Assembly (NCBI GenBank): GCA_035545895.1
Contig: DASZXJ010000239.1
Location: forward strand, 1 to 64,000
From: DASZXJ01 sp035545895
GTDB taxonomy: Bacteria > Planctomycetota > Phycisphaerae > Tepidisphaerales > Tepidisphaeraceae
Direction of reading: 5' to 3'
DNA length: 64,000 nucleotides
A model generated the notes under the pieces. That model saw nothing but the letters and a program-made list of their open reading frames with translations. It was not told where the DNA came from and did not search any database. How positions within the stretch are numbered: position 1 is the first letter of the stretch; each line of letters starts with the position of its first letter. Positions 35,060-45,900 of this stretch are shown here, piece by piece. Both the position numbers and the translations under genes were made by a program.

Positions 35060-35269
35060 ATGGCAGGTCTGACCAACGAAGAGCTGGGTCTGAACGAAAA
35101 AGGCTTCCCGCCAACGGATGAAACGGGGGATGTGGATCTATTTCAGATTGAGTACCATTTGTCCCTGACGCCCGCCCAGCGGTTGAAGCAAATCGAAGAG
35201 TTTGCCGAGTTTATTTTCGATGCTTGGAAAGCAAGGGGATTCGAATGGTCAGATTCAGAGAACTATTGA
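35060..35269 (+). CDS. small acidic protein preceding a nucleotidyltransferase
   Basis: A 69-residue acidic protein. The C-terminal half (LTPAQRLKQIEEFAEFIFDAWKARG) is a helix of the kind (T/S)PxxRLxxxEExxxFxxxxW found in short proteins encoded next to nucleotidyltransferases. It overlaps the following gene by 25 bases, so the two are co-translated. It may be a partner or antitoxin-like factor of that enzyme. The function is not shown by sequence. Confidence 0.55.
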   Translation: MAGLTNEELGLNEKGFPPTDETGDVDLFQIEYHLSLTPAQRLKQIEEFAEFIFDAWKARGFEWSDSENY

Positions 35270-35724
35270 AGTTATTGTCCGACCATAAGATTGATTTTGT
35301 TGTGATTGGGGGAGTTGCTGCCGCTCTTCATGGATCGCCGATGGCGACTCTGGATATTGATGTTTGCATTGGTTTTTCCGACGCGATGGTTTCGACATTG
35401 ATCAGCGCGTTGCGACCGATCCATCCCCGATTGCGCCATCGTCCCGATAAAATGCCGCTGCCTGAAGATCCTTCCCGTCTTACAGGGTTGAAAAATCTAT
35501 ATCTTGACACCGATCTGGGCAAAATAGATTTGCTTGGCGAATTGCCAGGGGTTTGTTCGTTCCATGAATTACACGATAAGACCGTAATGATGGATGTTGG
35601 CAGCGGACTGATGTGCCGCGTTCTGGATATTGACACACTTATTGCCGCCAAACGAAAAGCGGGTCGTGACAAAGACAAACTTGCAATTCGATACCTTGAA
35701 GCGATCAAGAATCGACCTCAATAA
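35245..35724 (+). CDS. nucleotidyltransferase-domain protein (MNT/AbiEii-like)
   Basis: A 159-residue minimal nucleotidyltransferase. GGVAAALHG (near residues 20-28) is the nucleotide-binding turn, and TLDIDVCIG about ten residues later supplies the two metal-binding aspartates. A third acidic position may lie in GKIDLLGEL. These enzymes transfer nucleotides to proteins, tRNAs or small molecules. Several act as toxins in two-gene modules. The start at 35245 is chosen for AAGGGG 6 bases upstream; 35224 is possible. It overlaps the small upstream gene, an arrangement typical of toxin-antitoxin or substrate-adaptor pairs. Confidence 0.7.
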   Translation: MVRFRELLKLLSDHKIDFVVIGGVAAALHGSPMATLDIDVCIGFSDAMVSTLISALRPIHPRLRHRPDKMPLPEDPSRLTGLKNLYLDTDLGKIDLLGELPGVCSFHELHDKTVMMDVGSGLMCRVLDIDTLIAAKRKAGRDKDKLAIRYLEAIKNRPQ

Positions 35725-35861
35725 GCCAATCTTCAGGAAAAACACCGCCGCGATTGGCATGGTTGAGGGATTATTCAAAACGAAATCGCGTGCGTCCTGG
35801 CTAGCGGGAATTGAAACGCATCGACTGGAACGATAGCCCCCCTCTGCGGTAGATATAAGCA

Positions 35862-36419
35862 ATGTTGATGAGTTCTGGAGCAAATCCGGCATCGCCCGAG
35901 CCGCCCCGGCGGGATTTTTTTCGGAAGACTTTGGCGATCGTCGCCGGTCTGTTGGCGGGCATCATCCCGGGCGCCGCGGGGCTGGCGGTGTTGCTCGATC
36001 CGCTGCGGCGAAAATCGGCTGTCTCCACGTTTCTAAAAGTCACCACGCTGGACGCGATTCCGTCCGATGGCACGCCTCGAAAATTCCAAATAATTTCCGA
36101 TCGCGAAGATGCCTGGAGCAAATTTCCAAACACGCCCATCGGCGCGGTGTATCTGCAGAGGCAAAATGACCAGGTGACCGCGTTCAACGTGCGCTGTCCG
36201 CATGCGGGGTGTTTTGTCGATGCAATTGCCGGCGATGGATTTCATTGCCCCTGTCACAACAGCCGGTTCAATGCCGATGGTTCGCTGGTGCCGGGCAGCG
36301 TCAGCCCGCGCGGGCTGGATGAATTGGAAATCGATCCGATCGCCCTGAAAAACGGCGTGGTTCAGGTCAAGTTTCAAAACTTCGTCGCCGGCACACCCGA
36401 AAGACGGCCACGAACATGA
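35862..36419 (+). CDS. Rieske iron-sulfur subunit of a cytochrome bc complex
   Basis: A 185-residue membrane-anchored Rieske protein carrying electrons from quinol to cytochrome c on the outer face. The N-terminal RRDFFRK (residues 16-22) before a hydrophobic helix (24-46) fits Tat-dependent insertion. The cluster ligands are Cys112 and His114 (CPHAGC, with disulfide Cys117) and Cys129 and His132 (CPCHNSRF, with disulfide Cys131). The stop overlaps the cytochrome b start (ATGA), so the two are one operon. The true start may be the ATG at 35868. Confidence 0.9.
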   Translation: MLMSSGANPASPEPPRRDFFRKTLAIVAGLLAGIIPGAAGLAVLLDPLRRKSAVSTFLKVTTLDAIPSDGTPRKFQIISDREDAWSKFPNTPIGAVYLQRQNDQVTAFNVRCPHAGCFVDAIAGDGFHCPCHNSRFNADGSLVPGSVSPRGLDELEIDPIALKNGVVQVKFQNFVAGTPERRPRT

Positions 36420-38239
36420 TCAAAGGCTTGCTCGACTGGCTTGACGATCGCACGGGTTATCGCGGCATCATTGATGCGGCATTGTTCGAGCACATTCCCG
36501 GCGGAGCACGCTGGCGATATGTCTGGGGCAGCACGCTGGTCTTCGCCTTTTCGGTGCAGATGATCACCGGGTTTTTTCTGTGGCTGGGTTACAGCCCCAG
36601 TTCGCAAACAGCCTGGGAAAGCGTTTATTACATTCAATATCAAATGGCGGGCGGATGGCTGCTGCGCGGCATTCACCATTTCATGGCGCAGGCGATGATT
36701 GTGCTGCTCAGCCTGCACATGGCACAGGTGATTATCGATGGCGCTTATCGGGCTCCGCGCGAAGTCAATTTCTGGATCGGATTGATCCTTCTGCACCTGG
36801 TGCTGGGGCTTTCCTTGACCGGCTATCTGCTGCCCTGGGACCAAAAGGGATATTGGGCAACGCAGGTCGCGACCAACATCATGGGCATCGCGCCGGTGAT
36901 TGGTCCATACGTGCAGCGGATCGTGATCGGCGGGCCGGACTATGGGCATCTGACGCTCACGCGATTCTTCGCGGTGCACGCGGGGCTTTTGCCGCTGCTC
37001 ATCATCATTTTCACGGCCGCCCACATTTATGTTTTCCGGCGACATGGAATCAAGCACAAGGAACCGCTCGTGGGGCCGGATTCCACGTTCTGGGTCGATC
37101 AGGTGCTGAAGGACGCCATCGCCTGCCTGGTGGTCCTGGCAGTCGTGCTGTTTTTGGTGATCTGGCCGTGGATTATTTCGATGGGCGCTGAGCATCCCGG
37201 CGCGGACCTGGGCGCGCCGGCGGATTCGGCATCACCCTATTCGGCAGCCAGGCCGGAATGGTATTTCCTTTTCCTCTTCCAATTTTTGAAACTGAAACAG
37301 TTCGCCGGCGCCAATGAAGTATATGGCGCGATTGTGATACCGATGGGCGTGATGTTGCTGTTCGCGCTCATGCCCATCGTCGGCCGATGGAATCTGGGGC
37401 ATCGATTCAACATCGCCTTCTTCGGCGCGTTTGTCATCGGCGTGATCATCCTCACGGGCATGGCAATTATGGAGGACCGAACGAAAACGGATTATCAGGC
37501 CGCCGTGAAGCTCGCGCAGTTCGAATCGCGTCGCGCCATTGAATTGGCGCAAGCGCCCGCCGGCATCCCGGCCACAGGCGCCATTACGCTGATCCGCACT
37601 GATCCCGCCATTCAGGGACCACGACTATTCGCTCAGAACTGTGCTTCATGTCATCGTTATGACGGCCACGACGGCACGGGCCAAATTCCCGGCAAAGATA
37701 CCGATCCGCAGACAGCATCGGACTTGAAGGGTTTTGGTTCACGCGAATGGCTCGGCGGATTGCTCGATCCCAGGCAGATTGACTCGCCCCATTATTTCGG
37801 CACGACGAAATTCAAAGAGGGGAAGATGGTGAAGTTCATCAAGGAGGAGATGGCCGCCGCGGATGAGGCGAAGAAATCGCGGATGAAGTCGGTCGTGGCT
37901 GCGCTGTCGGCTGAAGCAGGACTGAAATCGCAAAAGGTCGCCGATGCAACTGACACTGAATTGATCGAGCAAGGCCAGGTTGCTATTCGGACCGCGGCGG
38001 GGTGTGCCGATTGCCACACCTTCCATGAAATTGCAGGCGATACGGAAATCCCCGATCTCACGGGCTATGGGTCGCGAAAATGGCTGGTCGATTTCATCAG
38101 CAACCCTTCCCACGAGCGATTTTACGGCACGAGAAATGACCGCATGCCCGCCTTTGGAGCGAAACAACTGCTGGATGAAACGCAGATCGGGCTGATTATC
38201 GACTGGCTGCGCGGCGACTGGTATACGCCCCAGCCGTAG
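36416..38239 (+). CDS. cytochrome b fused to a di-heme cytochrome c region
   Basis: A 607-residue subunit combining the quinol-oxidising cytochrome b core with its electron exit. Residues 1-350 hold about eight membrane helices. Heme b ligands are His87/His101 and His188/His203, spaced 14 and 15 residues as in cytochrome b6. The Qo-site motif PEWY is at 280-283. From residue 400 a periplasmic part carries two c-type heme sites, CASCH (409-413) and CADCH (530-534), each with a downstream Met-containing segment. It overlaps the Rieske gene by 4 bases. This gives a compact bc-type complex from two genes. No separate cytochrome c1 gene is present, which the fusion explains. Confidence 0.9.
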   Translation: MIKGLLDWLDDRTGYRGIIDAALFEHIPGGARWRYVWGSTLVFAFSVQMITGFFLWLGYSPSSQTAWESVYYIQYQMAGGWLLRGIHHFMAQAMIVLLSLHMAQVIIDGAYRAPREVNFWIGLILLHLVLGLSLTGYLLPWDQKGYWATQVATNIMGIAPVIGPYVQRIVIGGPDYGHLTLTRFFAVHAGLLPLLIIIFTAAHIYVFRRHGIKHKEPLVGPDSTFWVDQVLKDAIACLVVLAVVLFLVIWPWIISMGAEHPGADLGAPADSASPYSAARPEWYFLFLFQFLKLKQFAGANEVYGAIVIPMGVMLLFALMPIVGRWNLGHRFNIAFFGAFVIGVIILTGMAIMEDRTKTDYQAAVKLAQFESRRAIELAQAPAGIPATGAITLIRTDPAIQGPRLFAQNCASCHRYDGHDGTGQIPGKDTDPQTASDLKGFGSREWLGGLLDPRQIDSPHYFGTTKFKEGKMVKFIKEEMAAADEAKKSRMKSVVAALSAEAGLKSQKVADATDTELIEQGQVAIRTAAGCADCHTFHEIAGDTEIPDLTGYGSRKWLVDFISNPSHERFYGTRNDRMPAFGAKQLLDETQIGLIIDWLRGDWYTPQP

Positions 38240-38322
38240 GGAATGTTTTCCGATCGTCGCGTGTTCCAACGTTTGGGGATTTGCATTGTCTTTATCTGGG
38301 GTCCGAACAAGGAGACGGTCAA

Positions 38323-38769
38323 ATGGAACTGAATCGAAGGAGCTTCGTGAAAGGCGCCGCGGCAGGCGTGGCGCTGGTCGTTCTGGGTTCTGAGGCACTG
38401 GCGCAAGCGGAGAACACAAAGGTAGATATCGGCAAGCCATCGGATTTTGCGGCCGGTTCGGTTTCCGACAAGTTCGCCAAGTCGGATAAAATTCTCATCG
38501 CCCACAACGGCGACAAGATTTACGCGATGACCGCGGTCTGCACCCACCGCAAGGGGACAATCGTTCTGAAAAACGACAAGTTCACCTGCCCCAGCCATAA
38601 CAGCGTGTTTTCAATTGACGGCAAGCCCACCGCCGGCCCTGCCAGGGTGGCGCTGGCGCGACACGCGATCTCCGTCAATGAAAAAGGGATTCTGGTGGTG
38701 GACAAATCCAAGTCGTTCGAAGAAGCCAACTGGAACGACGCGGCGGCATCCTACGCCGTCAAGGCGTAG
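38323..38769 (+). CDS. Tat-exported Rieske protein without disulfide cysteines
   Basis: A 148-residue second Rieske protein. NRRSFVKGA (residues 4-12) with a hydrophobic stretch and AQA is a Tat signal. The cluster ligands are Cys73/His75 (CTHRKG) and Cys89/His92 (CPSH). The two extra cysteines that lock high-potential Rieske centres are absent, so a lower redox potential is likely. It lies 83 bases after the cytochrome b-c gene and may act as a soluble or alternative electron donor or acceptor for that complex. GGAG before the ATG at 38323 sets the start. The last 11 bases overlap the convergent membrane-protein gene. Confidence 0.87.
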   Translation: MELNRRSFVKGAAAGVALVVLGSEALAQAENTKVDIGKPSDFAAGSVSDKFAKSDKILIAHNGDKIYAMTAVCTHRKGTIVLKNDKFTCPSHNSVFSIDGKPTAGPARVALARHAISVNEKGILVVDKSKSFEEANWNDAAASYAVKA

Positions 38770-39988
38770 GTTCGTCGCATTTCACCACCACGTCCGGCCA
38801 GGTCGATCCCGGTGCAGGGGCTCGTTCTCCGGCGATGCTCGATGCGCGCGACAGATAGCTCTGCCGCGCCAGTTCATACAGCGGCGATTCGCCGCCTGTC
38901 GTGATTCCGTTGATTGGCCGGGCGGTTTCGAGGCTGCGGGAAAGAATCGCCAGCATCCGCCCCGGCGGAAGCGTGCAGACCCATTGCCAGCCGCTGGAAT
39001 CGCAATGGATTTTCAGATCGATTTGCGCCGCCTGTGCGGGGTCAATCAGGATCGGCCGGCCCGTGCGAATCGTCTGCGCCGATCCGCCGCTTTTCGCGCG
39101 AAGATACAGCCACTGGTCATGCTGGATCGATCCGGCGGCATGGACCAGAATCGCTCCGCCCGCGGAATCAAAAGTCGGTTGGGCGGTTCTCCAGATTTGA
39201 ATCAGCACGATGCCGAGCAGCGTGACGGCAAACATCGCAACCAGCGACCATTTCGAGCGGATGAGCAGCGAGGCGAGCATGAGCAGGCAAATCGCCACGC
39301 CCGCCAGCGCGATGCGGCGGCGCAGCGCCGGTTTCATCGTGGGATGCCAACTGAGCGCCGGCAGATACGCCTGTTCGCCCGCGAGGCCCCCCGCAGGTCC
39401 CGCCAGCGCCGGCCGTAAGATCCACCCGTCGTGAAATGCTTGCCAGGGCAACGTACCTGCGGGCTTCGCCTGGCTCTGCATCACGATCGTGATGCCATGC
39501 GCGAGCAGGTCCAGCAAATGTGTTTCGTCGATGGGCGAATCGCAGACCAGCGCATCAAGCGTTTCCCACGCGATCGCAGAACCGGCAAGAGGTCCGCTGC
39601 TCTCCAGCCGCAGCATGATGAGGGCCTGGTTCGGAAACAGGTCATCCGGCGGCGCATTTGCTTGTCCAAGCAGCGCAACCAGGCGCTGGTCGGCGCCCAG
39701 CGAATGCAGCGGCAACTCTGCCGATGTGCCGGTCAATGGCCCGGCAGAATCCGCCAGGATTTGCATCGGCACGATGCCGGCAAATTCGGCGGATGCCTCG
39801 ATGGGCACGGCCCCGCTCGCCTGCAACCGCATTGGACCGGACACGGTTTGCACCCGCACGGGCATGCATCGGCCGGCGCGGTACCACCCCTGAAGCGGCA
39901 GTTGAACCTCGCCCATTGCAAGAGCGCCGCCATTCATCAGCAGCGCGATCAACATGAATGCAAGTTTCCCGCAATCCATCTTCTTCAT
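38759..39988 (-). CDS. hypothetical membrane protein with periplasmic domains
   Basis: A 409-residue protein, not recognised. Residues 1-25 form a signal peptide, followed by a beta-rich outer domain of about 195 residues. Two membrane helices follow near residues 225-270 (RIALAGVAICLLMLASLLIRS and LVAMFAVTLLGIVLIQIW), then a C-terminal domain. The general plan resembles planctomycete membrane proteins encoded with von Willebrand/BatA-type clusters, but no such genes are adjacent. It converges on the second Rieske gene, overlapping it by 11 bases, and diverges from the next gene by about 50 bases. Confidence 0.6.
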   Translation of the reverse strand: MKKMDCGKLAFMLIALLMNGGALAMGEVQLPLQGWYRAGRCMPVRVQTVSGPMRLQASGAVPIEASAEFAGIVPMQILADSAGPLTGTSAELPLHSLGADQRLVALLGQANAPPDDLFPNQALIMLRLESSGPLAGSAIAWETLDALVCDSPIDETHLLDLLAHGITIVMQSQAKPAGTLPWQAFHDGWILRPALAGPAGGLAGEQAYLPALSWHPTMKPALRRRIALAGVAICLLMLASLLIRSKWSLVAMFAVTLLGIVLIQIWRTAQPTFDSAGGAILVHAAGSIQHDQWLYLRAKSGGSAQTIRTGRPILIDPAQAAQIDLKIHCDSSGWQWVCTLPPGRMLAILSRSLETARPINGITTGGESPLYELARQSYLSRASSIAGERAPAPGSTWPDVVVKCDEPTP

Positions 39989-40037
39989 GATATGATCGGA
40001 TCGTTAAAACACCTCGCAAGCGGTGTGAGGCAGGCAT

Positions 40038-41438
40038 GTGACAAAAACGCAAAACATCCTGGACTATCCGAGCCGGGCGGCAAAGTCGGCGCGCTCGCAC
40101 ATCGTCTTGATGACGGGTCTGCTGCTGGCTGGAATTGCGGTCCGGTTCGCGGTGTTTCTCACCTGCTCGCCCTTTAATCCGGATTTGCATTACCAGGTTA
40201 TCCAATATATCGCGGAAACCCATTCAATTCCGTACAGCAATCAGCCGACACCAACGGGGCCGTTGACGCAGTCGTTTCATCCGCCTCTTTATCATCTGGT
40301 CATGGCGTTGCTGTATGCACGCTGGCCGGGACCAACGCCAATCCATTTTGCGTCGTTTTTACTGTCGTCCTTGCATCTCGTTCTGATCAGCCGGCTGCTG
40401 GCAAACCCGCTGATTTTTCGCGATCGATCGGCACGGGCCATCGCGCTGGCGATTGCGTGTTTTTTGCCGGAATTCGTGATGTTCAACGGGTTTATTTCCA
40501 ATGATGCCCTGACGCTACCGCTCGGATCGTTGCTTTTTTTGACCATGCTGCGCTACATACTTCGACCGGACGGCAGACGCCTTGCAGTGATGGGCACGGT
40601 CGTTGGTATTGGACTGCTCACCAAAGGCACGTTTCTCCTGGTCGGACCGGCGCTGGCGGTGCTCGTCCTGGCCGTGGAGGCGAAATGCGGGTGGCCAAAC
40701 GCGGCAAAGAAAGCGATGCTGTTTCTTCTGCTGCTCGGAATCCTGGGCTGTTTTAAGTATGTTCAAAACTATATCTATTTCGGCACGCCCATCGTCCACA
40801 ATCTTGATGCCGGCGGACTTGATTTTCATCAGCAAACCGGCTTTTTCAAAGGATGGCGCACCATCTTTGATTTGAATGTTTTTAAGCTCATTCAACACCC
40901 GGTTCTCCAGATTCACGACACGTTTTCCGCCCCCTTAATGATGTTTGCCACATTCTGGTATCCGCATATTCCCGCTTCAAGTTACGGGGGAAATTGGCAC
41001 GGATATCAATGGGTGGGAAGCATCATTTATACTCTTGCAATAGTTCCGACCTTGTATTTTCTGATTGGATACATGCGGGGACTTCGAATGTCGCTGCAAT
41101 CCGTGACGTTCGCGATTTCCGGCCGAGTTGCTTCGCCTCGGCTGCTGCTTGCCCTCGGAGCGATGCTGTTGCTGATGTCGAATCTGGCTGTCGTGATCGC
41201 AGCCGGAATTAAATACGATACGTGGTGGTGTTTTCAATCGCGACTGTGCTTTCAATCGATGATGGCCGTGCTATTCCTGTTTGGACTGGGCATGGAATAT
41301 GTGCCTCGCCACAGGTGGTTGAGAGTGATGGTGCTGACCGTCTGCTGGGCGGCGGCGGCGGCGTGCCTGATGTACTTTGTCGTCGAAATCCCGCTTGCCC
41401 GGGGACTTTTATTGCCCGGCCCGGAACTGAAGCCGTAG
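40038..41438 (+). CDS. GT-C membrane glycosyltransferase (PMT/ArnT-like)
   Basis: A 466-residue polytopic membrane protein. The first periplasmic loop carries NPDLHYQVIQYIAETHSIP, with an acidic residue as in GT39/GT83-type enzymes, followed by SFHPPLYHLVMALLY, the PP(L/H)Y helix start of the family. About ten membrane helices follow. Activity would be sugar transfer from a polyprenyl-phosphate carrier outside the inner membrane. Translation starts at GTG, with GAGG 8 bases upstream; an ATG two bases earlier is in a frame that stops at once. It converges on gltD with only 15 bases between the stops. Confidence 0.72.
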   Translation: MTKTQNILDYPSRAAKSARSHIVLMTGLLLAGIAVRFAVFLTCSPFNPDLHYQVIQYIAETHSIPYSNQPTPTGPLTQSFHPPLYHLVMALLYARWPGPTPIHFASFLLSSLHLVLISRLLANPLIFRDRSARAIALAIACFLPEFVMFNGFISNDALTLPLGSLLFLTMLRYILRPDGRRLAVMGTVVGIGLLTKGTFLLVGPALAVLVLAVEAKCGWPNAAKKAMLFLLLLGILGCFKYVQNYIYFGTPIVHNLDAGGLDFHQQTGFFKGWRTIFDLNVFKLIQHPVLQIHDTFSAPLMMFATFWYPHIPASSYGGNWHGYQWVGSIIYTLAIVPTLYFLIGYMRGLRMSLQSVTFAISGRVASPRLLLALGAMLLLMSNLAVVIAAGIKYDTWWCFQSRLCFQSMMAVLFLFGLGMEYVPRHRWLRVMVLTVCWAAAAACLMYFVVEIPLARGLLLPGPELKP

Positions 41439-41453
41439 CAAAAACACCAATCG

Positions 41454-42917
41454 TTAAAACAGCTTGAGCTTCGGCAGATCGCTTTGGCCCATGAGGAATT
41501 TATCGATGCCGTGGGCGGCGCAGCGGCCTTCGCTGATGGCCCAGACGACCAGGCTTTGCCCGCGGCGCATGTCACCCGCCGCGAAGACGCCGGGGACGCT
41601 GGTCATGTAATCTTCATCGACCACCACGTTGTTGCGCTGATCGAGCTTCAAGCCAAGTTGCCCGACGGGTCCGTCCTGTTCAGGACTCAGGAATCCCAGC
41701 GCCAGCAGGCAGAGGTCGCAATCCAATTGGAATTCGCTGCCGGGTTCTTCGGCCATTTTCACTGGCCGGCTTCCCTGCATTTCCCATTTCAGGCGAATGC
41801 CGTTGAGTTTTTTGACCGCGCCGTTTTCGCCGGTAAATGATTTGGTATTGATGGCAAAATCGCGAATGTCCTGCCCGGCCTTGTTGACGGCCTCTTCGTG
41901 GGCGGAGCTCGTGCGGTAAATCATCGGCCAGTAAGGCCAGGGCATATCCGCAACGCGTTCTTCCGGCGGGCGCGGGAGCAGTTCAAACTGCTTGACGCTC
42001 TTGCAACCCTGCCGAAGCGCCGTGCCGAGGCAGTCGGCTCCGGTGTCGCCGCCGCCGAGGATGATGACGTGCTTGTCTTTCGCGTGAATCTGGTTGGCGA
42101 CCATCTCGCCGAGGCTGGTCTTGTTGGCCTGCGGCAGATACTCCATCGCGAAGTAAACGCCCTTCAATTCCCGGCCCGGAACCGGCAAGTCGCGCGGCTT
42201 GGTCGAACCGCCACATAGAACAATCGCATCGAAATCACGACGCAATTGTTCGATCTTCAGGTTTTTTCCGACGTTGGAATTGACGACAAACTTGATGCCT
42301 TCCTCTTCCAGCAGCTTGACGCGGCGATCGACGACCTGCTTTTCAAGCTTGAAATTGGGAATGCCATAGGTGAGCAAACCGCCAATGCGGTCCGCCCGCT
42401 CGTAAACGGTAACCCAATGGCCGGCCTTGTTGAGCTGGGCTGCACAAGCCAGCCCCGCCGGCCCGGAACCCACCACCGCCACTTTTTTGCCCGTGCGCAC
42501 CTGCGGAGGATTGGCCTTTACCCAACCGTTTTTCCAGGCGTGCTCGATGATATTCAGTTCGACATTCTTGATGGTAACGGGCTTTTCGTTGATGCCCAGC
42601 ACGCAGGCTTCCTCACATGGCGCGGGACAAACCCGCCCGGTGAATTCGGGAAAATTGTTGGTCTTGTGAAGCATGTCGATCGCTTCACGCCAGCGATTGC
42701 GATAGACCAGATCGTTCCACTCAGGAATGATGTTGCCCAGCGGACAGCCGTTGTTGCAGAACGGAATACCGCAATCCATGCAACGCGCGCCTTGCGCGCG
42801 GAGCTTATCTTCCGGGAACTCAAGATAGATCTCATTCCAATCAAGGATGCGCAGCTCGACCGGACGCCTCTTGGGCATCTCGCGAGCAATCTCTTTGAAA
42901 CCTGTGGGTTTACCCAT
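41454..42917 (-). CDS. gltD: glutamate synthase small (beta) subunit
   Basis: A 487-residue NADPH-oxidising subunit of glutamate synthase that feeds electrons to GltB. The N-terminal cluster region reads [17 protein letters not shown], with further cysteines in [10 protein letters not shown] for 4Fe-4S centres. The FAD-binding motif is [12 protein letters not shown] and the NADPH motif [13 protein letters not shown]. The C-terminal [19 protein letters not shown] segment is intact. It lies 20 bases downstream of gltB on the same strand, an operon of the usual bacterial type. Confidence 0.95.
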   Translation of the reverse strand: MGKPTGFKEIAREMPKRRPVELRILDWNEIYLEFPEDKLRAQGARCMDCGIPFCNNGCPLGNIIPEWNDLVYRNRWREAIDMLHKTNNFPEFTGRVCPAPCEEACVLGINEKPVTIKNVELNIIEHAWKNGWVKANPPQVRTGKKVAVVGSGPAGLACAAQLNKAGHWVTVYERADRIGGLLTYGIPNFKLEKQVVDRRVKLLEEEGIKFVVNSNVGKNLKIEQLRRDFDAIVLCGGSTKPRDLPVPGRELKGVYFAMEYLPQANKTSLGEMVANQIHAKDKHVIILGGGDTGADCLGTALRQGCKSVKQFELLPRPPEERVADMPWPYWPMIYRTSSAHEEAVNKAGQDIRDFAINTKSFTGENGAVKKLNGIRLKWEMQGSRPVKMAEEPGSEFQLDCDLCLLALGFLSPEQDGPVGQLGLKLDQRNNVVVDEDYMTSVPGVFAAGDMRRGQSLVVWAISEGRCAAHGIDKFLMGQSDLPKLKLF

Positions 42918-42937
42918 TCGCGCTGCTCTTTCCTCTT

Positions 42938-45900
42938 CTACTTCACTGGAGCCACCGAACTATTGGCGGCGGCCTTCGCTTCCAGCACGCGGCGATAATC
43001 GGTCGGCATGACTTTAACGAACCAGCGGATTTCACTCTCGAAATCCTTGAGGATCGCCTTGGCAACCGGCGAATCGGTGTACTTCACATGGTTCGTCAGC
43101 AGCCGCTTGATCGTTTCGACATCTTCAGTATTGAACGCCGACGATGGTTCAAGCTCGACCATGCCGGTGTTGCAGAGTTTTTCGAACATTGAGTTGTCGT
43201 CATAGACGTACGCGATGCCGCCGCTCATGCCCGAGGCGAAGTTTCGCCCGGTTTGGCCGATGATGACGACGCGCCCGCCGGTCATGTATTCGCAGCCATG
43301 GTCGCCGACGCCTTCGACAACCGCACTGACGCCGGAATTGCGAACGCAGAATCGTTCACCCACCACGCCGCGAATGTAAACCTCGCCGGCAATTGCGCCA
43401 TAGCAAATGACGTTACCGGCGATGATGTTGTCCTCGGCTTTGAACTTCGCCGACTTAGGCGGATAGACGATGATCTTGCCGCCGCTTAAGCCCTTGCCGA
43501 GATAGTCGTTGGCATCGCCTTCCAGTTCGAGCGTCAATCCCCTGGCCGCGAAACAGCCGAAGCTCTGTCCGGCGGAGCCAGTGAATTTGTAATGGATCGT
43601 GTCATCCGGCAAGCCGGTAAATCCGTATTTGCGGGCGATCAACCCGCTCAGCGTCGTGCCGACCGTGCGATTGACGTTTTCGATCGCGATCTCGGCTCTG
43701 ACCTTTTCACCGTTTTCCAATGCAGGCTGGGCCAGTTTGATCAATTGGGTCTGATCCAGCGATTGATCCAGGCCATGATCCTGATTCTGGGTATGGCAGC
43801 GCGTGTCGCCGTCGCGAAGTTGGGGCATGTACAGGATTGCGGACAGGTCGATGTGCCGGGCCTTCCAGTGGCTGGAGACATCGGCAAAATCGAGCATATC
43901 GGTGCGGCCGACCATGTCCCTGACCTTGCGGAAACCAAGTTCCGCCATGATCTGGCGCAACTCTTCGGCCACGAAGAACATGAAATTGATCACGTGTTCC
44001 GGCTTGCCGGCAAACTTGCGGCGAAGCTCGGGGTCCTGCGTGGCGATGCCGACCGGGCAGGTATTCAAATGGCAGACGCGCATCATGATGCAACCCGATG
44101 CGATGAGCGGCGCGGTTGAAAAACCGACCTCTTCAGCGCCGAGCAGCATGGCGATGGCGACATCGCGGCCGGTCTTGATCTGGCCGTCGGTCTGCAGGAT
44201 GACGCGGCCGCGCAGGCCGTTCATCACCAGCACCTGCTGGGTTTCAGCGATGCCCAGTTCCCACGGCAAGCCGGCATGCTTGATGCTGGTCAGTGGCGAT
44301 GCGCCCGTGCCGCCGCTGTCGCCGCTGATCAGAATGTGATCCGCCTTGGCCTTGGCAACGCCCGCCGCAACCGTCCCCACGCCGACTTCGCTGACCAGCT
44401 TTACACTGACCCGCGCCTGCGGATTGCTGTTTTTCAGGTCGTGAATGAGCTGCGCCAAATCTTCGATCGAATAAATATCGTGATGAGGCGGCGGCGAGAT
44501 CAGCCCCACGCCCGGCGTGCTATGACGAATCTTGCCGACGTAATCATCGACCTTGTGGCCGGGCAACTGCCCGCCCTCGCCGGGCTTGGCGCCTTGCGCC
44601 ATTTTGATCTGCAATTCCTCGGCGTTGACGAGATATTCGTTGGTCACGCCGAATCGGCCGGAGGCGACCTGCTTGATCGCGCTGCGGCGCCAATCGCCAT
44701 TGGCATCTTTCTTAAAGCGATCGGGGTCTTCGCCGCCTTCACCGGTATTGGACCGTCCGCCGATGCGGTTCATTGCAATGGCGAGGTTTTCATGCGCTTC
44801 GCGCGAGATCGAGCCGAAGCTCATCGCGCCGGTGCAGAAACGCTTGACGATTTCCTTGGCGGGTTCGACCTCCTCGATCGGCACCGCCGGCTGCGCGCCT
44901 TTGCGGAATTCGAGCAATCCGCGGAGCGTACAGCGGCCACGCGATTCGTCGTTGCTCAGTTTTGAAAATTCGCCGAACATCTTCTGCGAATCAATTCGCA
45001 CGGCATGTTGCAGGCGGGCGACGCTGTCGGGGTTCCACATGTGGAACTCGCCGTCGCGACGCCACTGATAAAATCCGCCTGTGCTCAGCACATTTTGATC
45101 GACTTCGATCGGCGGGAAACCCTTGCGATGACGCAAGAGGCATTCGCGCGCCAGCACATCCAGGCCGACGCCTTTGATTCGCGAAGGGGTCTTTGTGAAA
45201 TAGCGATCGATCACATCTTCAGCCAGACCGATGGCCTCGAAAATCTGTGCGCCGCGATAGCTTTGCACCGTACTGATGCCCATCTTGCTGGCGACTTTCA
45301 GGATCGCCTTGTTCGCGGCCTTGATGAAATTCTTCTTGGCCTGCTCCAGTGTCACGTCCTTGGGCAGCAATCCTTCCTTGTGCAGATCGGAAATGGTTTC
45401 AAACGCCAGATATGGATTGACCGCACCGGCGCCATAACCAATCAGCAGGCAGAAATGATGGGCTTCGCGCGCTTCGCCGGTTTCGATCACCAGGCCGCAC
45501 TGCGTGCGCGTGCCTTCGCGAATCAGATGATGATGCACCGCGCTGCACGCCAGCAGCGACGGAATCGGCACATGATCGCGATCGACGCCGCGATCCGAAA
45601 GCACAAGAATGGAAGCCCCGTCCTTCACTGCCTGTGCGGCGCTGGTCATCAACTCTTCCAGTGACCGCTTCAGGCCGTCTTCGCCTTCGGAGACGTTGAA
45701 CAGCATCGGCAAAGTCACCGCGCGCAAGTCGCCGACCGCCACCTGACGGAGTTTTTCCAGGTCGTCATTGCCCAGGATCGGCTGCTTGAGCTTGATGAGG
45801 CGCGCATGTCCCGGCGATTCATCCAGCAGGTTTCCTTCGCGGCCCAGATAAGTGAACAGCGAAGTGACCAGTTCCTCGCGAATTGCATCCAGTGGCGGAT

